From Sphingomonas aerophila (lineage in GTDB: Bacteria > Pseudomonadota > Alphaproteobacteria > Sphingomonadales > Sphingomonadaceae): a stretch of 64,000 nucleotides of DNA. The DNA lies in NCBI RefSeq assembly GCF_014199305.1, contig NZ_JACIJK010000005.1, positions 186,001 to 250,000 on the forward strand, in the 5' to 3' direction. Of this stretch, positions 8,388-17,712 are shown piece by piece. How positions within the stretch are numbered: the stretch's first letter is position 1; every line of letters starts with the position of its first letter. Under the pieces are notes generated by a model. That model worked only from the letters and a program-made list of their open reading frames with translations. It was not told the DNA's origin and searched no databases. Position numbers and translations under genes: made by a program.

Positions 8388-11234
8388 ATGATGAAGTGGA
8401 AGTCGCTGCTGTGCATGTCGGTGTCGACATTCGGGTTGGCAGGCGTAATCTCGGCGCCAGCGGCTGCCCAGACGGCGGAAACCAGCGCCCCTCAAACCAC
8501 CCCACCCGGCAGCGCGGAAGAGGCTCCCAAGCCAACCGCCCCGAGTGATCAGAGCATCAACGCCGCATCACCCGATGCCGCATCCCAGGACAGCCAGCCC
8601 ACGGCGGGCGACGAGGTCGTGGTCACCGGCTTCAGGCGCAGCCTAGAATCGGCTCAGAACATCAAACGGCTGTCGGACGGCATTGTCGACGCTGTTGTGG
8701 CCGAGGACATCGGCAAACTTCCGGACACCTTTGCCTCGTCCGCCCTGCAGCGCGTTGCGGGTGTGGCCGTGACCCGTGGCGGCGGCGAGTCAGCAGGCGT
8801 TACCGTCCGCGGCCTGCCCGACCTCACCACCACCTATAATGGCCGGCAGATCTTCACCGCCGAAGGTCGCTATGTTCAGATCCAGGACTTCCCCGCCGGC
8901 ACGGTCGCTGCCCTGGAAGTCTACAAGTCGGGCCTTGCCAACCAGATCGAGGGCGGCATCGCCGGCGCAATCAACGTGCGCGGCCGCCGGCCCTTTGACT
9001 TCAATGGTTTCGAAGTCTCGGGTTCGCTCAACGGCGTACTCTCGCAGCAGTCCGAGAAAATCGTCCCGAACGGCAATCTTCTGGTCAGCGATCGTTGGGA
9101 TACCGGCATCGGCGAGATGGGCCTGCTGGTGAATGCCTCCTATGTAGGCGTCAACTTCCTGGACTCGACGCGCGAACAATCGCTCGTGATCGCCAGCACC
9201 AACCAGACCAATGCCGACGGCACCATCTCGAACAGGGCACCGGGCCAGCCTGCCGGCCTTCGCTTTCCCGACGCGCAGGGCAACTTCCTCGGCTATGGGG
9301 CTCGTTACCGTCCGTCGGCCAACGCCGCCTTCCAGTGGAAGCCAACGCCCGAACTGGAGATTTACGCTGACGGGCTTTTCCAGGGCTTCCGGTCGAAAGA
9401 TTACAATCGCTGGATGTTTATCCCGGTTTTCGGCGACATAACGCTGACGAACGTGACGACCTTCCCGGACACCAACAAGATCTCCACCGCCACGGTGAGC
9501 GGCGCCGTCCGACCAGACGGTTACACCGGCTCTTTCAACGGCAAGACGGACACTTACCAGGCCGGCGCCGGTGCGATCTGGAAAAGGGACCGGTTGGAGG
9601 TCTCGGCCGACGTCGCGTACACGGACAGTACCTACACGGCCAATCTAGTGAACGTCGACTATGCCGCTGCCACCTCGCCGGTGCGCAACGTCCAGTTCGA
9701 GGCCGGCAAGGACGGAGGCGCCAGCCAGACGTTCGTGAACTTCGACCTTGCGAATCCCGCCAACTTCATCAGCCGCGGTCTTTACCAGGAGCTGCTGGTG
9801 GTAAGCGGCAAGGACTGGCAGGCGCGCACCGACCTTTCCTATGACCTCGATCTCGGCTTTCTGAAGCGGTTTCAGGTCGGCGTTCGTTATGCAGACCGGG
9901 ATGCGGCTCGCGACTTCGGCAACCTGTACGTCAACAACGAGGGCGCCCGGGTTCCGCTAACGGCGCTGCCAGGAGCCGTCGTGAGGACGAGCCTGCCAGG
10001 CTTCACCTACAATAACGCGCAGCCCAACGTCGCATATGCCGCAATCACGCGCGACAGCATCCGCGACAACCTGCCCGCTCTGCGCAGCTACTTCGGGGTG
10101 CCCGCAGGCGTTCCGCCCTTCAATCCACCGGATAATTTCCGCGCGAACGAGAAGTCCTATGCTGCCTATGCGCAGCTGAAGTACGGCGTCGACATCGGCA
10201 ATGTCGTTGTGGACGGCGTCGTCGGCCTGCGTGCGGTCAAGACCAAGACGCGGATCAGCGGGTTCTCGCGTATTGAGGACACCGGTGGCGCGGTCACGTT
10301 CCCGGGCATTACCGCCGAGAACGAGTACACCGACTATCTGCCCAACGTCAGCACGCGCATCGCGCTCAACGACAAGCTTCAGCTGCGCCTTGCCTATACT
10401 CAGACGCGCACCCGCCCGAACTTCTTCGACTTGCGGCCAAACACGTCGCTTAATCAGCCTGTTATCCTCGCGCCGGGCGACCCATGCCTAATCAACGCGA
10501 CCACCCCCGATTGCGTCGAACGTCTTCGTCGTGGCGGATCCGCGGGCAATCCCGACCTCGATCCTCTGACCTCCAACAATTACGATGTCAGCCTGGAGTA
10601 TTATTTCTCCCGAGCCGGCTCGTTCACCGCCGCAGTTTTCAGGCACGACGCGCAAGGCTTCCTGTCGACCGTGGACGACCGTTCTGCGGCGGGCTTGCGC
10701 ATCGCGCGCCCGGTGAACCTCGGTCAAACGCGGCTGCAGGGTGCGGAGGTGTCGTTCACCAGCTTCCTCGACATCGACGGGCTACCAGACTGGGCAAAGG
10801 GGTTCGGCGTCCAGGCCAACGGCACCTACATCGATGCCAAGGGGGACCTGCAATCGAACTTCGCTTCAACGCTGAACAACGAGCAGCAGCGCTTCCCGGG
10901 CGTGTCGAAGTGGGCCGCCAACGTCGTCGCATTGTATGAGAAGCCGCAGTTCGCGGCGCGTCTCGCCTACAACTATCGCTCCAAGTTCGTGACCAGCTAC
11001 ACGCTCGAAACCCTCGATCCGATCGCGCATGCTATCGTCGAGAAGGGCCGCGGTCAGTTCGACCTGTCCACTTCAGTTACGCCGGTGCCGAACATCACGA
11101 TCGCATTCGACATCGTGAACCTGCTTGGAAATCCCTTGCAGCGTTACCGGACCTACAACACCGGCGATACCTATACCCGGCAGGTCGTCTATATCGAGCG
11201 GGCCTATTCGCTCGGCGTACGCTTCCGCTTCTGA
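8388..11234 (+). CDS. TonB-dependent receptor, Xanthomonas/Caulobacter type
   Basis: Complete outer-membrane receptor of 948 residues. Signal peptide MMKWKSLLCMSVSTFGLAG ends in APAAAQ, followed by a Pro/Ala/Ser-rich linker, the TonB-box-like GDEVVVTGF and a plug with VVAEDIGKLPD and VRGLPDLTTTYNGRQ. The barrel ends with the usual aromatic terminus (SLGVRFRF). A strong ribosome-binding site (GGGGGAGAGG) touches the first ATG, so the second ATG at 8391 may be used. Its pairing with the GH43 genes on either side suggests import of arabino-oligosaccharides. It is not a recent duplicate of the receptor at 2284, because the plugs differ at many positions. Confidence 0.96.
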   Translation: MMKWKSLLCMSVSTFGLAGVISAPAAAQTAETSAPQTTPPGSAEEAPKPTAPSDQSINAASPDAASQDSQPTAGDEVVVTGFRRSLESAQNIKRLSDGIVDAVVAEDIGKLPDTFASSALQRVAGVAVTRGGGESAGVTVRGLPDLTTTYNGRQIFTAEGRYVQIQDFPAGTVAALEVYKSGLANQIEGGIAGAINVRGRRPFDFNGFEVSGSLNGVLSQQSEKIVPNGNLLVSDRWDTGIGEMGLLVNASYVGVNFLDSTREQSLVIASTNQTNADGTISNRAPGQPAGLRFPDAQGNFLGYGARYRPSANAAFQWKPTPELEIYADGLFQGFRSKDYNRWMFIPVFGDITLTNVTTFPDTNKISTATVSGAVRPDGYTGSFNGKTDTYQAGAGAIWKRDRLEVSADVAYTDSTYTANLVNVDYAAATSPVRNVQFEAGKDGGASQTFVNFDLANPANFISRGLYQELLVVSGKDWQARTDLSYDLDLGFLKRFQVGVRYADRDAARDFGNLYVNNEGARVPLTALPGAVVRTSLPGFTYNNAQPNVAYAAITRDSIRDNLPALRSYFGVPAGVPPFNPPDNFRANEKSYAAYAQLKYGVDIGNVVVDGVVGLRAVKTKTRISGFSRIEDTGGAVTFPGITAENEYTDYLPNVSTRIALNDKLQLRLAYTQTRTRPNFFDLRPNTSLNQPVILAPGDPCLINATTPDCVERLRRGGSAGNPDLDPLTSNNYDVSLEYYFSRAGSFTAAVFRHDAQGFLSTVDDRSAAGLRIARPVNLGQTRLQGAEVSFTSFLDIDGLPDWAKGFGVQANGTYIDAKGDLQSNFASTLNNEQQRFPGVSKWAANVVALYEKPQFAARLAYNYRSKFVTSYTLETLDPIAHAIVEKGRGQFDLSTSVTPVPNITIAFDIVNLLGNPLQRYRTYNTGDTYTRQVVYIERAYSLGVRFRF

Positions 11235-11259
11235 CGTGAAGGGGGCGACGAGCAGCACC

Positions 11260-12300
11260 GTGCGGCGCCTTCACCTTTTCGCCGCGCTTGCTGTCGCCCC
11301 ATTGCTGCCGGCGGTACACTCAGCCGCACCCGCGCAGGCAGCGCCCGGTGCGCCTGAGACGCCCTATGTCGATCCGGCAAGGGCATACCTGTTCGCGCAT
11401 ATGACAAAGGCGCAATATGGAGTGCTGTTCTATTCGGTCAGCCTCGATGGGCTGCACTGGCGTTCACTGAACGGAGGGCGCCCAGTCTCCGCTGATTACC
11501 ACGGTCATGCTTCCATCGCGCGTGGTAGGGATGGTCGCTACTATCTCGTCGGCAACAAGAGCGACGACGATCCCCTGATCCGCTTCTGGGTGTCGGACGA
11601 CCTGATCAAATGGACTCGCTTCGCTACCTACCAGCCCGACCTGACGCATGTCGCGGGGCACCCCCACGCACTTCCTAGGATCGGCGCCCCCAAGTTGTTT
11701 TTCGACCGGGCTAGCGGGAAGTTCCTGCTAACCTGGCATACGCCAAATATAGAAGGATCACCCGCGGACCCAGAGCGCTACTGGGCCAGTCAGCGGACCC
11801 TGTATGTGCTCTCGTCCGACCTGAAGCACTTTGACGCGCTCCCGAAGCGACTGTTCGGGTGGGACATGGCGACGATCGACACGATCGTGCAGCCGAACGA
11901 CGACGGTTCTGGTAATTGTGCGGTTATCAAGGACGAACGTTATCCGTCCTATGCATGGACGACGGGCAAGACCATTCGCGTCTCTTGCGCACCGGCATTG
12001 ACCGGGCCTTACGGCCCGCCCGGCCCTCCGCTCAGCCCCAATTTCAGGGAAGCGCCAACGCTGATCCGTTCACCAGACGCCCGCGACTGGCTGCTGTACT
12101 ACGAGCAATATGCCGGAACGAGTTATGGACTGTCCAAGGCAGCGCGACTGAGCGGGCCATGGTATCAGGTGTCGGGAAACACCGGCGTTGCCGAGTGGGA
12201 TCGCTACACGATGGTCCCGAACGCCCGTCACGGCTCCATGATCACGATAGGTCGTCAGGAGTATGATGCACTCGTGTCCGCGTTCGGAGGCGCGAACTAG
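11260..12300 (+). CDS. GH43-like five-bladed propeller protein, secreted, atypical catalytic base
   Basis: Secreted protein of about 346 residues with GH43-type organisation. From GTG 11260 it has a clean signal peptide (RRLHLFAALAVAPLLPAV, then AQA); GTG 11236, two bases after the receptor stop, is an alternative. The region that carries the base Asp in typical relatives (RDPSIxRGxDGxY) reads GHASIARGRDGRYY, so position 83 is His. The second acidic site (IDTIV, Asp207), the acid Glu264 (REAPTLIR) and a late RHGSM block are kept. A conserved KDERYPSY segment also fits arabinosidase-like members. It is probably cotranscribed with the receptor. It could be a hydrolase using another base, or a binding protein. 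Confidence 0.75.
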   Translation: MRRLHLFAALAVAPLLPAVHSAAPAQAAPGAPETPYVDPARAYLFAHMTKAQYGVLFYSVSLDGLHWRSLNGGRPVSADYHGHASIARGRDGRYYLVGNKSDDDPLIRFWVSDDLIKWTRFATYQPDLTHVAGHPHALPRIGAPKLFFDRASGKFLLTWHTPNIEGSPADPERYWASQRTLYVLSSDLKHFDALPKRLFGWDMATIDTIVQPNDDGSGNCAVIKDERYPSYAWTTGKTIRVSCAPALTGPYGPPGPPLSPNFREAPTLIRSPDARDWLLYYEQYAGTSYGLSKAARLSGPWYQVSGNTGVAEWDRYTMVPNARHGSMITIGRQEYDALVSAFGGAN

Positions 12301-12375
12301 ACCCGGACGCGGGACAAACGCAGTGCAATTGGATGCGAGCGGTTCAAGGCACGACGCAGAATCGTCCGCCGCATC

Positions 12376-13035
12376 TCAACCTTCCAGTATCACAGGGGCA
12401 AGTTCCGTCGCGTCCACAATGGTGGGCGGGTCGCCGGGCATCCAAGGTGCAACCCGGTGCATGACCCTGTCGAACAGATCGGAGGCGAGGTGGCCTGCGA
12501 GCCACGTTTTCAGGAAAGAGAACGGCTGACCGTCGAACCAGTCGCGATCGACCGCGGCAAATTGCCTGACGAACGGCATGATGGCGGCGTCGGCCAACCC
12601 AGGCACCGATCCGCAAAGTTGGCCGCCAACCGCGAGCCACGCATCAAGGTCGCGCAGGAAACCGAGGGCGTGTTCGCGGTGGACCTCAGGTTCTGAAACG
12701 TGACGATCGGGGTATTTGTATCGGTCGAGGTGATGTTTGAACATGCCGTCATTGACCGCGATCAGCGCAGGATCGTCGCGCGTGAGCCAGCCTTCTGGAT
12801 CCCGCGTTCCAAGGGCCCAGCGCATGATGGCCAGGCTTTCGTCGATCACCGTTCCTCCGGCCGTCTGGAGCACGGGCACGGTTGCCTTGGGCGAAGCCGA
12901 CAGCAGGGCTGCCGGCTTGTCGGCCAGCCGGACTTCGCGAAGCTCGTAGCGGGTACCGCTCGCCGCCAGCGCCAATCGCGCCCGCATCGCATACGGACAA
13001 CGACGGAAGCTGTAGAGGACGTGATCGGGCATCAC
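12376..13035 (-). CDS. glutathione S-transferase family protein
   Basis: Protein of 219 residues with an N-terminal thioredoxin-like domain (about 4-80) and a helical C-terminal domain. The segment YSFRRCPYAMRARLAL carries a CPYA motif, so Cys13 may be the active residue as in omega/lambda-like and glutaredoxin-like transferases. KATVPVLQ contains the cis-proline, and IDESLAIMRW binds the glutathione gamma-glutamyl part in the family. It is last in a minus-strand row after a second transferase (13112) and an isocitrate-lyase-like gene (13704). The substrate is unknown. Confidence 0.85.
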   Translation of the reverse strand: MMPDHVLYSFRRCPYAMRARLALAASGTRYELREVRLADKPAALLSASPKATVPVLQTAGGTVIDESLAIMRWALGTRDPEGWLTRDDPALIAVNDGMFKHHLDRYKYPDRHVSEPEVHREHALGFLRDLDAWLAVGGQLCGSVPGLADAAIMPFVRQFAAVDRDWFDGQPFSFLKTWLAGHLASDLFDRVMHRVAPWMPGDPPTIVDATELAPVILEG

Positions 13036-13111
13036 AGGCCTATGCTGCGCGGCGCGGCCGCATGGTAGCCCAATGACCGGCGCCTCTACCTGCCGATATT
13101 CACGGTCGCAC

Positions 13112-13720
13112 TCAGTCGGCTATCCCGAGAACGCCCTCCACGCGTGCAATCCAGGCCTGGATCGCAGGGTAGAGCGCCAGGTCGAACCCGCCTTCGCCAG
13201 CCACGCGGGTATATGCGACCAGCGCGATATCGGCGAGCGTAAGCTGACTGCCGACCAGGAAATCGGAGGCGCTGACAGCCTGATCGAGGCGTTGGAGCGC
13301 CAATTGGCCCCTTTCGATCAACCTAGGGTCAAGGTCCGAAAATGACTTCCCCAGATACCTGACCTGGAACCGTGCAACGGCAATGTACGGTTCGTGGCTG
13401 TATTGTTCCCAAAATAGCCATTCGAGCATCTTGGCACGATCGTAGGGCGAACCGGGGATCAAGGCTGACCCCTCGGCCAGGTACAGGATGATCGCGTTCG
13501 ACTGTGCCAAGGCTCGGCCGTCCGGCAGGACCACTGTCGGCACCTGCCCCGCCGGGTTGATGGCCAGAAAGGCTGGCGATCGTGACTCGTCGCGGAGAAC
13601 GTCCGTTTCGATCCACTCGTACCCAATGCCGAGATGATCGGCGGCCCACTTCACCTTGAGACAATTGCCTGAGATCGAGTCACCGTAGATTGTCAGCACG
13701 TCGTTAGCCCCTGTTTCCAC
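13112..13720 (-). CDS. glutathione S-transferase
   Basis: Protein of 202 residues. The thioredoxin-like domain contains YGDSISGNCLKVKWAAD (Ser near the glutathione thiol), PAGQVPTVVLPDGR with the cis-proline and LAQSNAIILYLAEGS. The C-terminal helical domain has the conserved SQLTLADIALVAYTRVA motif. This is the theta/beta-like bacterial type. Its start overlaps the end of the preceding gene (13704-14501) by 17 bases, which indicates translational coupling. It differs strongly from the neighbouring transferase at 12376 and is not a tandem copy. Confidence 0.9.
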   Translation of the reverse strand: METGANDVLTIYGDSISGNCLKVKWAADHLGIGYEWIETDVLRDESRSPAFLAINPAGQVPTVVLPDGRALAQSNAIILYLAEGSALIPGSPYDRAKMLEWLFWEQYSHEPYIAVARFQVRYLGKSFSDLDPRLIERGQLALQRLDQAVSASDFLVGSQLTLADIALVAYTRVAGEGGFDLALYPAIQAWIARVEGVLGIAD

Positions 13721-14501
13721 TTGGCGTCGGGTTCGATGGGGCCGGCGTATGCCCGCCTGCCTTCAGCCCCAGCGCCGCCTGTTCGAACCCCGCCCAGGCG
13801 GCCGCGGCCAGAAGTCCGCCGGTGCTGCACCGCCGGACGCCCAAGCGGGCGAACGTCGATGGATCGGTGTCTAGGGAGGGAAGCAGCACGCTCACGGGTT
13901 TTGGCGCGACGGCCGCAACCAACTCCTCCAACGCGACGGGATCGGTGACCATCGGCACGAACACGCAGTCGGCACCGGCGGCCGCATAAGCCGCAGCGCG
14001 ATCGATGCACTCGTCCATGGTCATGTCGGGCGAGCGGAAATGCTCGCATCGTCCAATCAGCATGGCCTTCGGATCAATCGCGTCGATGGCTGCACGCGCA
14101 GCACTGATCCGCTCAACCGCCAGGTGCCGGCCATAAATCGCCGTTCCCGACCAGTCCTCAACCGACAGCCCCGCTACGCCGGTCGCCACGGCTCGACTGA
14201 CATTCGCCGCGACGTCCGCTGGCTCGTCCGCGAAGCCGTTCTCGAAATCGGCATTCACCGGGAGGTCGGTAGCCGCGGCCATGAGGCGCAGATGATCAAG
14301 GACTTCTGCCAGACCAAGTTCGCCGTCCCTCTTGCCCCGCGCCCAGGCGGCCCCCGCACTGGTCGTCGCGATGGCCGGGAAGCCAAGCGCCTGCAGACGA
14401 ACCGCGCTGCCCTGGTCCCACGCATTAGGCAGGATGAAGAACCCGTCGGCATGCAACCGGCGAAAAGTCACGCGCCTTTCCGTCGTGTCAGGCATGACCA
14501 T
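13704..14501 (-). CDS. isocitrate lyase/PEP mutase superfamily protein
   Basis: TIM-barrel enzyme of 265 residues in the isocitrate lyase/phosphoenolpyruvate mutase superfamily, which makes or breaks C-C or P-C bonds next to an oxoacid. Visible landmarks are FFILPNAWDQGSAVRLQALGF, ATTSAGAAWARG, the metal-site segment NADFENGF, GLSVEDWSG, IGRCEHF and GADCVFVPMV. It lacks the KKCGH loop of true isocitrate lyases, so the exact reaction (for instance an oxaloacetate hydrolase or carboxyphosphonoenolpyruvate-type activity) is open. It leads a unit with two glutathione S-transferases. A second in-frame ATG lies two codons in. Confidence 0.87.
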   Translation of the reverse strand: MVMPDTTERRVTFRRLHADGFFILPNAWDQGSAVRLQALGFPAIATTSAGAAWARGKRDGELGLAEVLDHLRLMAAATDLPVNADFENGFADEPADVAANVSRAVATGVAGLSVEDWSGTAIYGRHLAVERISAARAAIDAIDPKAMLIGRCEHFRSPDMTMDECIDRAAAYAAAGADCVFVPMVTDPVALEELVAAVAPKPVSVLLPSLDTDPSTFARLGVRRCSTGGLLAAAAWAGFEQAALGLKAGGHTPAPSNPTPSGNRG

Positions 14502-14622
14502 CTCCCTTCCAGGGCAGCGTGCCCCGCCCCAAAGGGCGAGGCAAGGGTCGTGAGCAGTAGGCGTGGATCATATAAACGGGCCTTGCATGTCTGCCGCGTG
14601 CAGTCGCGCGTACGTGGCTGCG

Positions 14623-14937
14623 TCAGCGGCTGCTGTATGCCAGTTCAGGGCCAGAATAGTCTGACACGATCCGATCGCGTTGCGCCTTGGCCCCTTTCTC
14701 CGCCTGAGCAGCGCAACGCCGCGCAATCGCCAGTCGCGCGAACTCCAGGACACCGCTTGTGTCGGGACAGACTGCCTTCGCGGCGGCAGCGATGCGTCTG
14801 TCGAACAGCTTGACGCCAGCCCTGGTGCTCAAGTCGAGATCTGCGTGAGAGACCCGCATGGTTTTCGGCGCGTCCTGTGCGTTGAGCGGGTGGGGCAGCA
14901 TCGCAAGGACTGCGATGGCGTATGTGGTGGCCTTCAT
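14623..14937 (-). CDS. UrcA family secreted protein
   Basis: Small exported protein of 104 residues. A signal peptide (MKATTYAIAVLAMLPHPLNAQ) is followed by the family core MRVSHADLDLSTRAGVKLFDRRI and AAAKAVCP, with two cysteines that probably form a disulfide (VCPD and RRCAA). UrcA proteins are common in sphingomonads and caulobacters and have no known function. The gene is divergent from the LysR regulator at 15042. Confidence 0.88.
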   Translation of the reverse strand: MKATTYAIAVLAMLPHPLNAQDAPKTMRVSHADLDLSTRAGVKLFDRRIAAAAKAVCPDTSGVLEFARLAIARRCAAQAEKGAKAQRDRIVSDYSGPELAYSSR

Positions 14938-15041
14938 CAGAGCGACTCCTCGTCCCAGTGAGGCCGTCTATTTGTACCCCCTCGCAAAACGGGACCAGCA
15001 AAACGCTTGGCGGGATCGACAAGCAGCGCTTATGATTGAGT

Positions 15042-15965
15042 ATGTCTGGCCTGCCTCCTCTTGCCGCCGTGCGGGTGTTCGAGGCAGCTGCTCGGCACGA
15101 GAACTTCAGCCGCGCGGCAGACGAGCTCGGGATGACGCAGGCCGCGGTAAGCTACCAGATGAAGCTGCTCGAGGAGCGCCTGGGGGCACGGCTGTTTACC
15201 CGCCGGGGGCGCGGCGTTGGCCTCACCGACCTGGGCCGCAGAATCGCACCCCAGGTGACCGGATCGTTCAACTCGCTACGCGAGACCTTCGCCGCCGTTC
15301 AGACTGAGAGCGACACGATCCTGGCGCTCACGGCACCACGCACCTTTGCCACTAATTGGCTAGCGGGACGGCTCGGCGGTTTCCACGCGGCGCAGCCCGA
15401 CCTCAGCGTGCGCCTGGACGTTTCCGACAAACTCGTCGATCTTGCCGCCAGCGAGTTCGACGCCGCCATCAGAGGCGTGTCCGGGCCAATGCCGGGGCTG
15501 GTCGCGCACTTCCTGATGCGGATGCCGGTCACGCCGTTGGCAAGCCCTTCGTTCCTCGCATCACACCCGCTGAAGACGCCCGAGGACCTGTTCACCGTCC
15601 CTCGCCTGTCGCCCGACGACGACTGGTGGGACCTTTGGTTCAGCTCGCTTCCGCAGCTGGAGGTCAGCTCTCCCTCCGGTCCCGCCATCAGATTCGACTC
15701 ACAAGTGCTCGACGGTCACGCCGCGATCGCCGGGCATGGCGTTGGCATCCTGTCCCCGCCCATGTTCAAACAGGAATTGATGTTGGGCCTGCTCGTCCAG
15801 CCCTTTTCACATTGCGCTCTCTACAAGAACGGGTTCTGGCTGGTTTACCCCGAGCACAAGCGACATTCAGCGAAAGTACGCGCGTTCCGCGACTGGCTGC
15901 TCGATGCGGTGCGGCAAGCGGCAGGCAACGATGGTGCGATGCTACAACCGCCTGAAAGAGCGTGA
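15042..15965 (+). CDS. LysR family transcriptional regulator, GcvA-like
   Basis: Regulator of 307 residues with an N-terminal winged helix (about 5-65: LAAVRVFEAAARHENFSRAADELGMTQAAVSYQ, given here only as a landmark in parts: FSRAADELGM and AAVSYQMKLLE) and a periplasmic-binding-like effector domain. The spelling resembles the GcvA/AmpR branch. ATG 15042 is chosen because the helix begins right after it; an in-frame TTG at 15036 is less likely. It is divergent from the urcA-type gene, with about 100 bases between them, so it could control that gene or itself. The effector cannot be told from the sequence. Confidence 0.92.
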   Translation: MSGLPPLAAVRVFEAAARHENFSRAADELGMTQAAVSYQMKLLEERLGARLFTRRGRGVGLTDLGRRIAPQVTGSFNSLRETFAAVQTESDTILALTAPRTFATNWLAGRLGGFHAAQPDLSVRLDVSDKLVDLAASEFDAAIRGVSGPMPGLVAHFLMRMPVTPLASPSFLASHPLKTPEDLFTVPRLSPDDDWWDLWFSSLPQLEVSSPSGPAIRFDSQVLDGHAAIAGHGVGILSPPMFKQELMLGLLVQPFSHCALYKNGFWLVYPEHKRHSAKVRAFRDWLLDAVRQAAGNDGAMLQPPERA

Positions 15966-16128
15966 CGTTCGCGATTGGCGATCCCGCTTCTTTCTTTCCC
16001 GCCAATCCGCGTCCGGCAACCAATAGCAATCAACTGCCGCTCAGTAGCGTCACGTCAAACTCGTCAGCAACGATGGACGCTGCCCGTAATCATGGGCATT
16101 CCTGATTGCGACATTGGGGCTATCGAAC

Positions 16129-17712
16129 ATGCGCGTGATGAAGACTACCCTTTCGGATCGACAGGCGGTGTGGGCCTTTGTGCTCGGCTGCGTTGCGGTG
16201 ACGGCAGGAGTGTGTGCCCACCTGCCGATGTTCGCGATGGCGCAGGCCATGCACTACCGCCTGGCCGGGATGCCGATGGACAACCTGATGCTGGTCGGCA
16301 TGGCGCTGATCGTCGTTGGGACGATAACGGCAGGCTACGGTCTGTTGCCGCGCAATTTGAGCGCGCAAAGGATTGCTGCGGCCGACATCGTCGTTGCCGC
16401 GCCTGAAGACGCGCCGCTCAGCCGTGCCCATTGGGGGCTGATGGCCGTGCTGGTGATTGCGCTGGTGATCGACGTCATGAAACCGGCCTCGCTGGGCTTC
16501 ACGGTTCCAGGCATGATCGGCGAATATGGCGTGCCCAAGAAGACGGTGTCGCTAGTCCCCTTCTTTGCACTTGCGGGCACAGTGACCGGGTCGGTGCTGT
16601 GGGGCTGGATCGCTGACCTATACGGGCGAAAGGCTTCCATCCTGCTGTCGGCCGTGATGTTCGTGGGCACTTCGATCTGCGGAGCGATGCCTTCGCTCGC
16701 CTGGAACATCGCGATGTGTTTCATGATGGGCGCGGCAGCCGGCGGCATGCTTCCGGTCACCTATGCGCTGCTCGCGGAGATGATGCCCAACCGGCATCGC
16801 GGCTGGAGCCTGGTGCTGGTCGGCGGGCTGGGCGCGGTCGGTGGCTATTTCGCGGCAAGTGGGCTGTCGGCGCTGCTTCAGCCGATCTTTGGCTGGCGCA
16901 TTTTGTGGCTGGCCAATTTGCCGACCGGCCTGACCCTCGTCCTGCTCGGTGCGCTGATCCCGGAGTCGGCAAAGTTCCTGCTCGCCCGCGGCCGGGTGGA
17001 AGAGGCGGAGCGCGTGATGCGCCGCTTTGGGGCGAAGGCCCATCGCGCCAGCGCGGCGATTGTCGCGCAGAAGCGTGGCTCGCACGCCCTGACCGGTTTG
17101 CACCTGTACGGAAAGCTGACGGCGCTCAGCATTTGCGCCTTGTCCTGGGGGCTCATCAATTTCGGCCTGCTGCTCTGGTTGCCGGCCGATCTGGTTGCTA
17201 AGGGCTATTCGGTCGGGGTATCCAGCCGGCTGCTGGCGGAAAGTGCCCTGATCGCCTTTCCGACCGTGTTCGTGGCTGCGCTTCTTTACAGCCGATGGAG
17301 CACCAAATGGGCGCTGGCGACCATGGTCGCGGTGACGCTGGCGGGCCTGTTGCTCGTGCTGCGGCTGGAAGCGGCAGGGACCGGCAGCCCGGTGCTGCCC
17401 GTCGCGCTGCTGATCGTCGGCACCAACGGCATCATCGCGATCGTGCTGCCCTATACGGCCGAAAGCTTCCCGCTGAGGGTGCGCGGCCGTGCGACGGGCT
17501 GGGTCGCAGCATGCACCAAGGGTGGCGGGCTGCTGGCGCAGGGGCTGACCATCTCCGGCGTCAGTCTGTCGATGGGCGTGTCCTCGCTGCTGGTGATGGT
17601 GCCAACTGCGATTGCGCTTGTCCTGGTCGCCTGGTTTGGCCGCGAGACGCGCGGTCGCGACCTGCGCGATCTGGATGCCGATACGGGTCAACTGGGACAC
17701 GCAGAGGCGTGA
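16129..17712 (+). CDS. MFS transporter with an N-terminal two-helix extension
   Basis: Membrane transporter of about 527 residues. The MFS core begins near residue 105 (WGLMAVLVIALVIDVMKPA) and contains the loop motif GWIADLYGRKASI between helices 2 and 3 and a related VRGRATG loop in the second half. The order resembles sugar or aromatic-acid proton symporters (PESAKFLLARGR after helix 6). Before the core lie two extra hydrophobic segments (about 13-36 and 53-75), which would give 14 helices instead of 12. ATG 16129 is preferred over upstream non-ATG starts; ATG 16138 is also possible. The substrate is unknown. It stands alone. Confidence 0.87.
   Translation: MRVMKTTLSDRQAVWAFVLGCVAVTAGVCAHLPMFAMAQAMHYRLAGMPMDNLMLVGMALIVVGTITAGYGLLPRNLSAQRIAAADIVVAAPEDAPLSRAHWGLMAVLVIALVIDVMKPASLGFTVPGMIGEYGVPKKTVSLVPFFALAGTVTGSVLWGWIADLYGRKASILLSAVMFVGTSICGAMPSLAWNIAMCFMMGAAAGGMLPVTYALLAEMMPNRHRGWSLVLVGGLGAVGGYFAASGLSALLQPIFGWRILWLANLPTGLTLVLLGALIPESAKFLLARGRVEEAERVMRRFGAKAHRASAAIVAQKRGSHALTGLHLYGKLTALSICALSWGLINFGLLLWLPADLVAKGYSVGVSSRLLAESALIAFPTVFVAALLYSRWSTKWALATMVAVTLAGLLLVLRLEAAGTGSPVLPVALLIVGTNGIIAIVLPYTAESFPLRVRGRATGWVAACTKGGGLLAQGLTISGVSLSMGVSSLLVMVPTAIALVLVAWFGRETRGRDLRDLDADTGQLGHAEA

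Noticed and set aside
12301..12375. Possible terminator between GH43-like gene and glutathione transferase
   Set aside because: No stable stem with T-run found on either strand.
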